From NCBI GenBank assembly GCA_023399215.1, contig JAEWQJ010000013.1, positions 1-24,697 of the forward strand: a stretch of DNA of 24,697 nucleotides. Direction: 5' to 3'. This document shows, one piece after another, positions 22,650 through 24,697 of the stretch. Positions within the stretch are counted from its first letter, which is position 1. Every line of letters begins with the position of its first letter. The position numbers and the translations under genes are program-made. The DNA comes from Methanobacteriota archaeon. GTDB lineage: Archaea; Halobacteriota; Methanosarcinia; Methanosarcinales; Methanosarcinaceae. The notes under the pieces were generated by a model. The model saw only the letters and a program-made list of their open reading frames with translations. It had not been told where the DNA came from and did no database searches.

Positions 22650-24236
22650 TTATGACTCTAGGATTTCCAGCTTAAAGTTACTTATAGAGAACATCTTCTC
22701 AAGGCACCTTTCTTCGCATCTTCTGCAGGCGGTACCGAGACATCTTTCAGTATTGATCCTGAAATTATCGTGTTCTCTTGAAAGAGCCTCTTCCGGACAT
22801 TCTTTCAAACAGGCATCACAACCGCTGCACTGAATGGTAGCGGTAAAATCCCATTTTGACTCCGTGATTTCCAGGCTTTTTCCAAGTTCGTAAATATCTC
22901 TTTCAGATTTTCTTTCAATAATGCTTTCCTGAAATTTTTGCGGGATAGGCTGGATGCCTAATCTTTCAAGGTTTGCGTTATACTTTTCAAGTGGCATACC
23001 TTCATTCCACAGGGCTATTTCCTGGACGTAGATGGCTGCAAAGATGGGAGACGAGGCAAACATTATATGATTTGAAAGGACCGATTTTTTCATTTCATTG
23101 AGGTAGGAGAGGTAGTCGGGATTAAGGGCGAGGTCTTTTGCAAGTTCCAGGGAAGTGTTTCCGCACTGGACAATCCTTTTCGGGGTTGCAGGCACAATGC
23201 CTGTAAAGCGAGCTTTTATAGGGTCTACATACGTTCCGCTTGCTCCGCACATGTACATTGTCTCCAGATCTTCGTATGCTATTCCTGCCTCATGCATCAG
23301 GGTCAGGTGACCTGCTCTAAGGGCTCCGAAGGCTTTTCCGGCTTCTACTACATCTTCCTCCGTAAATGTAATCTGCTTTCCCAGCCGAATTATATCGCCT
23401 TCAATATGAGGAGGCTTTATTATGCCAGTTACAAGTCCTGCATACATAAGTGCAATCACTCCCGTACCTGTAATTCCCTTTGCAGGGTATCCGGCGGCTT
23501 TAAAAGTCCTGCTGCGCAGGTCTATTCTTGGCCCTTCTACCAACCTGAGTTTTTCATCAAGGACAAGCGATTGCCAGCCTCTGGAAAGCTTAAGGTCGGC
23601 AATCGCTCCAGGCGTTGCCAGCATTCCTTTACTGATCTGCTGTCCTTCTATAACAGGGCCTGCAGCAGCCGATCCTGTGTATATTCTGTCACCTACCTTC
23701 AGGGCCATTTCAGCATTTGTCCCGTAATCCGTAACCATGCATGTTTCGGAAGTATCCAGAAATCCGGTTTTTATCATCATGGCAAGGGCATCGGCTCCGA
23801 TTTCATGTCTTACTGAAGGTGGAATGATCACATCAACGTCTTTACAAAGCCCGATTTTATTTCCTGAGGCGACGTGCCCATCCCTTTTCTGTGGCTTTAC
23901 ATGTATTTTTTCGAGGGCGTTTTTTCCTGCAAATGCAAGATCCCGGATCTCTATTCCTTCGAATATAGACAACTGAATTGGATTTCCACAAACAGCTATG
24001 CGTTTGAGATTTGTTGGTTTAAGATCATTTATCAGGGAGTTTACGGCTGAGACAAGAATTTCGTGGGCTATCTCCTGCCCATAGCTGATCGCAAAGTCCA
24101 GATGGTCAACAACGTTTGCACCCGGAAGTGGGTTTCTGGACAAAATTGCAGTCCTGAGAACAGAGGAGTCCGTAAGATTCAAGAGTTGAGCTCTAATTCC
24201 ACTGGTACCTATATCAATATTTATTGCCTGATCCAT
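22650..24236 (-). CDS. RamA-like ATP-dependent corrinoid-activating iron-sulfur protein
   Basis: This 528-residue protein belongs to the DUF4445/COG3894 reductive activases, represented by RamA of methylamine metabolism. These use ATP to lower inactive Co(II) corrinoid to Co(I). The ASKHA nucleotide fold is shown by IDIGTSGIRAQL near the N-terminus, VTDYGTNAEMAL in the middle and ITGTGVIALMYAG later. The C-terminus has two iron-sulfur sites: C470, C473, C476 and C480 in CSGCDACLKECP, then C499, C504, C507 and C511 in CLGTACRRCEERC, as in RamA. A GGGATC site precedes the ATG. The gene lies 222 bp after a corrinoid protein on the same strand, its likely substrate. Which of several Methanosarcina paralogues it is cannot be told without a search. 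Confidence 0.92.
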   Translation of the reverse strand: MDQAINIDIGTSGIRAQLLNLTDSSVLRTAILSRNPLPGANVVDHLDFAISYGQEIAHEILVSAVNSLINDLKPTNLKRIAVCGNPIQLSIFEGIEIRDLAFAGKNALEKIHVKPQKRDGHVASGNKIGLCKDVDVIIPPSVRHEIGADALAMMIKTGFLDTSETCMVTDYGTNAEMALKVGDRIYTGSAAAGPVIEGQQISKGMLATPGAIADLKLSRGWQSLVLDEKLRLVEGPRIDLRSRTFKAAGYPAKGITGTGVIALMYAGLVTGIIKPPHIEGDIIRLGKQITFTEEDVVEAGKAFGALRAGHLTLMHEAGIAYEDLETMYMCGASGTYVDPIKARFTGIVPATPKRIVQCGNTSLELAKDLALNPDYLSYLNEMKKSVLSNHIMFASSPIFAAIYVQEIALWNEGMPLEKYNANLERLGIQPIPQKFQESIIERKSERDIYELGKSLEITESKWDFTATIQCSGCDACLKECPEEALSREHDNFRINTERCLGTACRRCEERCLEKMFSISNFKLEILES

Positions 24237-24334
24237 TTTGATCCCTGGATTTTTTGAGGTTTTTGTTTATCCCTTTCCCGATTTATGCTTCCTTATTTTT
24301 CATATTTCTTCGTTTTTTCTTTTTGAAGCTTATT

Positions 24335-24375
24335 TTCACCTTCCAGCATTCCTTATTTATTCACCTTCCAGTATT
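24335..24375. repeat. 16-bp direct repeat between corrinoid and RamA-like genes
   Basis: TTCACCTTCCAGCATT (24335-24350) recurs as TTCACCTTCCAGTATT (24360-24375), a 25-bp period with one mismatch. It lies 100-140 bp upstream of the RamA-like start and may be a binding site pair or a duplication. Confidence 0.7.
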
Positions 24376-24425
24376 TATTTCCCGATTTAGAGTTAAATAA
24401 AAGAGATAAAAATTGGGAGAAGAAA

Positions 24426-24440
24426 AGTAAAAAAAGGGAG
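24426..24440 (-). terminator. T-rich stretch after the corrinoid gene
   Basis: Read on the minus strand, CCCTTTTTTTACTTTTC lies within 20-35 bp of the stop. A T run of this type is a usual archaeal terminator. No hairpin is seen. Confidence 0.35.
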
Positions 24441-24458
24441 CTGGAAGTAAAAGTAGAA

Positions 24459-24697
24459 TCAATAAAGTTCCTTGCGGGTTTCTTTCCAGTTCTTTCCTGC
24501 ACAGATCTTCTTTGCAATTTTTACCGCATCAAGCGGGGTTTTTCCATATACTGAGTTGCTAAAGGTCTCGACGAAACGCCTGTCAATTGCAGCCCCGCCA
24601 CAGGCTACGGGAACATCCTCAGAGTAAAGGATTTCTGCAAGGTCTTTAAGGCCACCTTTGGTTGTGCTCATGAGGGTTGTTCCAGTAACAAGGTCAG
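24459..24697 (-). CDS. methyltransferase corrinoid protein, C-terminal part (cut by window edge)
   Basis: The open frame continues past the right edge, so only about 79 residues are seen: DLVTGTTLMSTTKGGLKDLA, then ILYSEDVPVACGGAAIDRRF, then VETFSNSVYGKTPLDAVKIA, and a last part ending ETRKELY. The V-x-C-G-G-A-A-x-D-x-x-F segment and the following Y-G-x-x-x-x-D-A-V fit the end of the B12-binding Rossmann domain of MtbC/MtmC/MttC-type corrinoid proteins. The internal ATG at 24671 is not the true start. The cobalt-binding D-x-H-x-x-G lies outside the window. It should carry methyl groups between a substrate methyltransferase and a CoM methylase. The RamA-like neighbour is the probable activator. 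A T-rich stretch follows its stop. Confidence 0.85.
   Translation of the reverse strand, partial: DLVTGTTLMSTTKGGLKDLAEILYSEDVPVACGGAAIDRRFVETFSNSVYGKTPLDAVKIAKKICAGKNWKETRKELY

Noticed and set aside
24237..24458. Cobalamin riboswitch before the RamA-like gene
   Set aside because: No conserved B12-box or matching fold is visible, and such riboswitches are not expected here.
1..24697. Pyrrolysine read-through of amber codons
   Set aside because: All gene ends that I checked are TAA or TGA, and no recognised domain is interrupted by TAG.

Overview
The window looks like a chromosomal segment of a methanogenic archaeon of the genus Methanosarcina. The evidence is a RamA-type corrinoid-activating iron-sulfur protein next to the C-terminus of a methyltransferase corrinoid protein, a membrane-anchored double winged-helix regulator, NEW3-domain and WD/TolB-like surface proteins of an ABC-2 system (one ending in a PGF-type archaeosortase tail), a TrmB-family regulator, archaeal TATA-like boxes, AT-rich spacers and GGTG/GGAGG ribosome sites. 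All readable stops are TAA or TGA; none is amber.

Layout. (1) 2-5172, minus strand: TolB-like surface protein, two paralogous ABC-2 permeases and a NEW3-repeat membrane protein, which form an export or cell-surface ABC system whose ATPase is not in the window. (2) 5397-7637, minus strand: two small secreted beta-sandwich proteins and a membrane-bound double winged-helix regulator that overlaps the second one; the spacer holds hairpins and a small inverted-repeat element. (3) 8273-14490, plus strand: a compact peptide/nickel-type ABC importer operon (lipoprotein binding protein, SAM methyltransferase, two permeases, fused double ATPase). The second permease has no ordinary start codon where homology says it should begin. 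(4) 14798-17131, minus strand: a three-cluster CDGSH iron-sulfur protein, a flavin split-barrel protein and a TrmB-family regulator. (5) 17381-18300, plus strand: a second SAM methyltransferase coupled to a small unknown ORF. (6) 18736-20543, minus strand: pdxT and pdxS, the two-subunit pyridoxal 5'-phosphate synthase, separated by a heavily folded spacer. (7) 21227-22294, minus strand: PAP2 phosphatase. (8) 22650-24697, minus strand: RamA-like activase and a corrinoid protein cut by the window edge.

How the genes fit together. The importer with its embedded methyltransferase is the most suggestive uncharacterised system: the methyltransferase start lies inside the binding-protein gene, so transport and a methylation step are probably made together. 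The RamA-like/corrinoid pair belongs to methylotrophic methanogenesis or a related methyl transfer, with its methyltransferase outside the view. PdxS and PdxT make vitamin B6.

Non-coding structure is unusually rich: three related copies of a ~130-bp terminal-inverted-repeat element, a separate 194-bp element with perfect 13-bp inverted ends, a folded pdxS-pdxT spacer with two mutually exclusive pairings, and a recurring pattern of short tandem duplications at or just beyond the 3' ends of minus-strand genes.
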